Below are positions 5,027 through 5,380 of a stretch of DNA of 5,380 bases, piece after piece. The stretch's first letter is position 1, and each line of letters starts with the position of its first letter. The translations under genes and the position numbers were made by a program. This DNA comes from Clostridiales bacterium (GTDB lineage: Bacteria > Bacillota > Clostridia > Peptostreptococcales > JAAYPU01). The stretch spans positions 1 to 5,380 of the forward strand of contig JAAYPU010000098.1 of assembly GCA_012519645.1 (NCBI GenBank). The letters run 5' to 3'. The notes under the pieces were generated by a model. It was not told where the DNA came from and searched no databases. It saw nothing but the letters and a program-made list of their open reading frames with translations.

Positions 5027-5380
5027 ATGCCGGATATTCTTACCCACATAGCCTTTGCGGATGAAATTTTAGGTAAAATAAATCTTAAAATCTTGAGTTC
5101 AGAAATATCAAAAAGGAAAGAACTGTACAGGCTGGGGGCGCAAGGACCGGATGTTTTCTATTACTATAAATTTTTATCAGGGCAAAATAATATAAACCGT
5201 ATCGGTAATATGCTCCACGAAGAAAAGACGGGAATATTTTTAAAACGATCCTTTGACTATATTGTATCAAAACAATTTAATGAAGAGGATTACTTAAGCT
5301 TAGTAAGCTATGTAACAGGATTTCTGTGCCATTATGTCCTTGATAAAAATGTACATCCCTTTGTTTACCGTTTTTCTGGC
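5027..5380 (+). CDS. Zinc-dependent phospholipase C family protein, 5' part
   Basis: The first 118 codons of a gene run off the window. The start is ATG at 5027, six bases after GGGAGG (5015-5020). The sequence begins MPDILTHIAFADEIL without a signal peptide. It shows the pattern of the Zn_dep_PLPC family (PF00882): Thr-His at residue 7, LGAQGPDVFYY at 36-46 with Asp42, a histidine at 64 (NMLHEEKTG), and GFLCHYVLDKNVHPFVY at 98-114 with His102, Asp106 and His110. These are the expected zinc-site residues. In Clostridia, signal-less members are common and mostly uncharacterised; secreted ones include alpha-toxin-type phospholipases. The lack of an export signal argues for a cytoplasmic role and against a toxin. 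The C-terminal half is not visible. Confidence 0.8.
   Translation, partial: MPDILTHIAFADEILGKINLKILSSEISKRKELYRLGAQGPDVFYYYKFLSGQNNINRIGNMLHEEKTGIFLKRSFDYIVSKQFNEEDYLSLVSYVTGFLCHYVLDKNVHPFVYRFSG

Noticed and set aside
5085..5270. Minus-strand 61-codon ORF
   Set aside because: It is antisense to the phospholipase C-like gene, whose conserved His/Asp motifs identify the true frame.

Overview
The window is AT-rich and carries strong GGAGG ribosome binding sites. Its protein families (a short adenosylhomocysteinase, an MTA/SAH deaminase, an AI-2E permease and a zinc-dependent phospholipase C-like protein) point to a low-GC Gram-positive anaerobe, most likely a member of Clostridia. The genus cannot be read from the sequence.

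Layout. Positions 1-95 hold the tail of an unidentified upstream gene, if any, and a good rho-independent terminator. A 32-codon ORF with an excellent ribosome binding site follows (137-235). Positions 236-617 contain no gene and consist largely of short tandem repeats and small palindromes. On the minus strand, 618-1826 encodes an AI-2E family membrane protein. A 171-bp divergent intergenic region (1827-1997) carries promoter-like signals for both directions and a perfect 11-bp inverted repeat. On the plus strand follow ahcY (1998-3245), a block made almost entirely of repeats (3246-3445), an SAH/MTA deaminase (3459-4742), another repeat block (4732-4953), a promoter, and the start of a zinc-dependent phospholipase C family gene that runs off the window (5027-5380).

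How the genes work together. The hydrolase and the deaminase both act on S-adenosylhomocysteine, the inhibitory by-product of SAM-dependent methylation. The hydrolase keeps all its catalytic residues. However, the two side chains that read the adenine edge in the human enzyme (Thr57 and Glu59) are Glu53 and Lys55 here. With the deaminase next door, this suggests the order SAH to S-inosylhomocysteine (deaminase), then to inosine plus homocysteine (hydrolase), as described for Methanocaldococcus. That is an inference; plain SAH hydrolysis remains possible.

The most unusual part of the window is the intergenic DNA. At least eight tandem arrays with different sequences (for example CAGTTGT, CCCTAAT, AGGTCTC, AGATAAC, GAGGTTA, CTATACT, CGTGTAT) all have a period of exactly 7 bp. 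They alternate with small perfect palindromes and are in places arranged as inverted pairs. These modules run into the coding sequences and supply the stop codons of all three complete genes.
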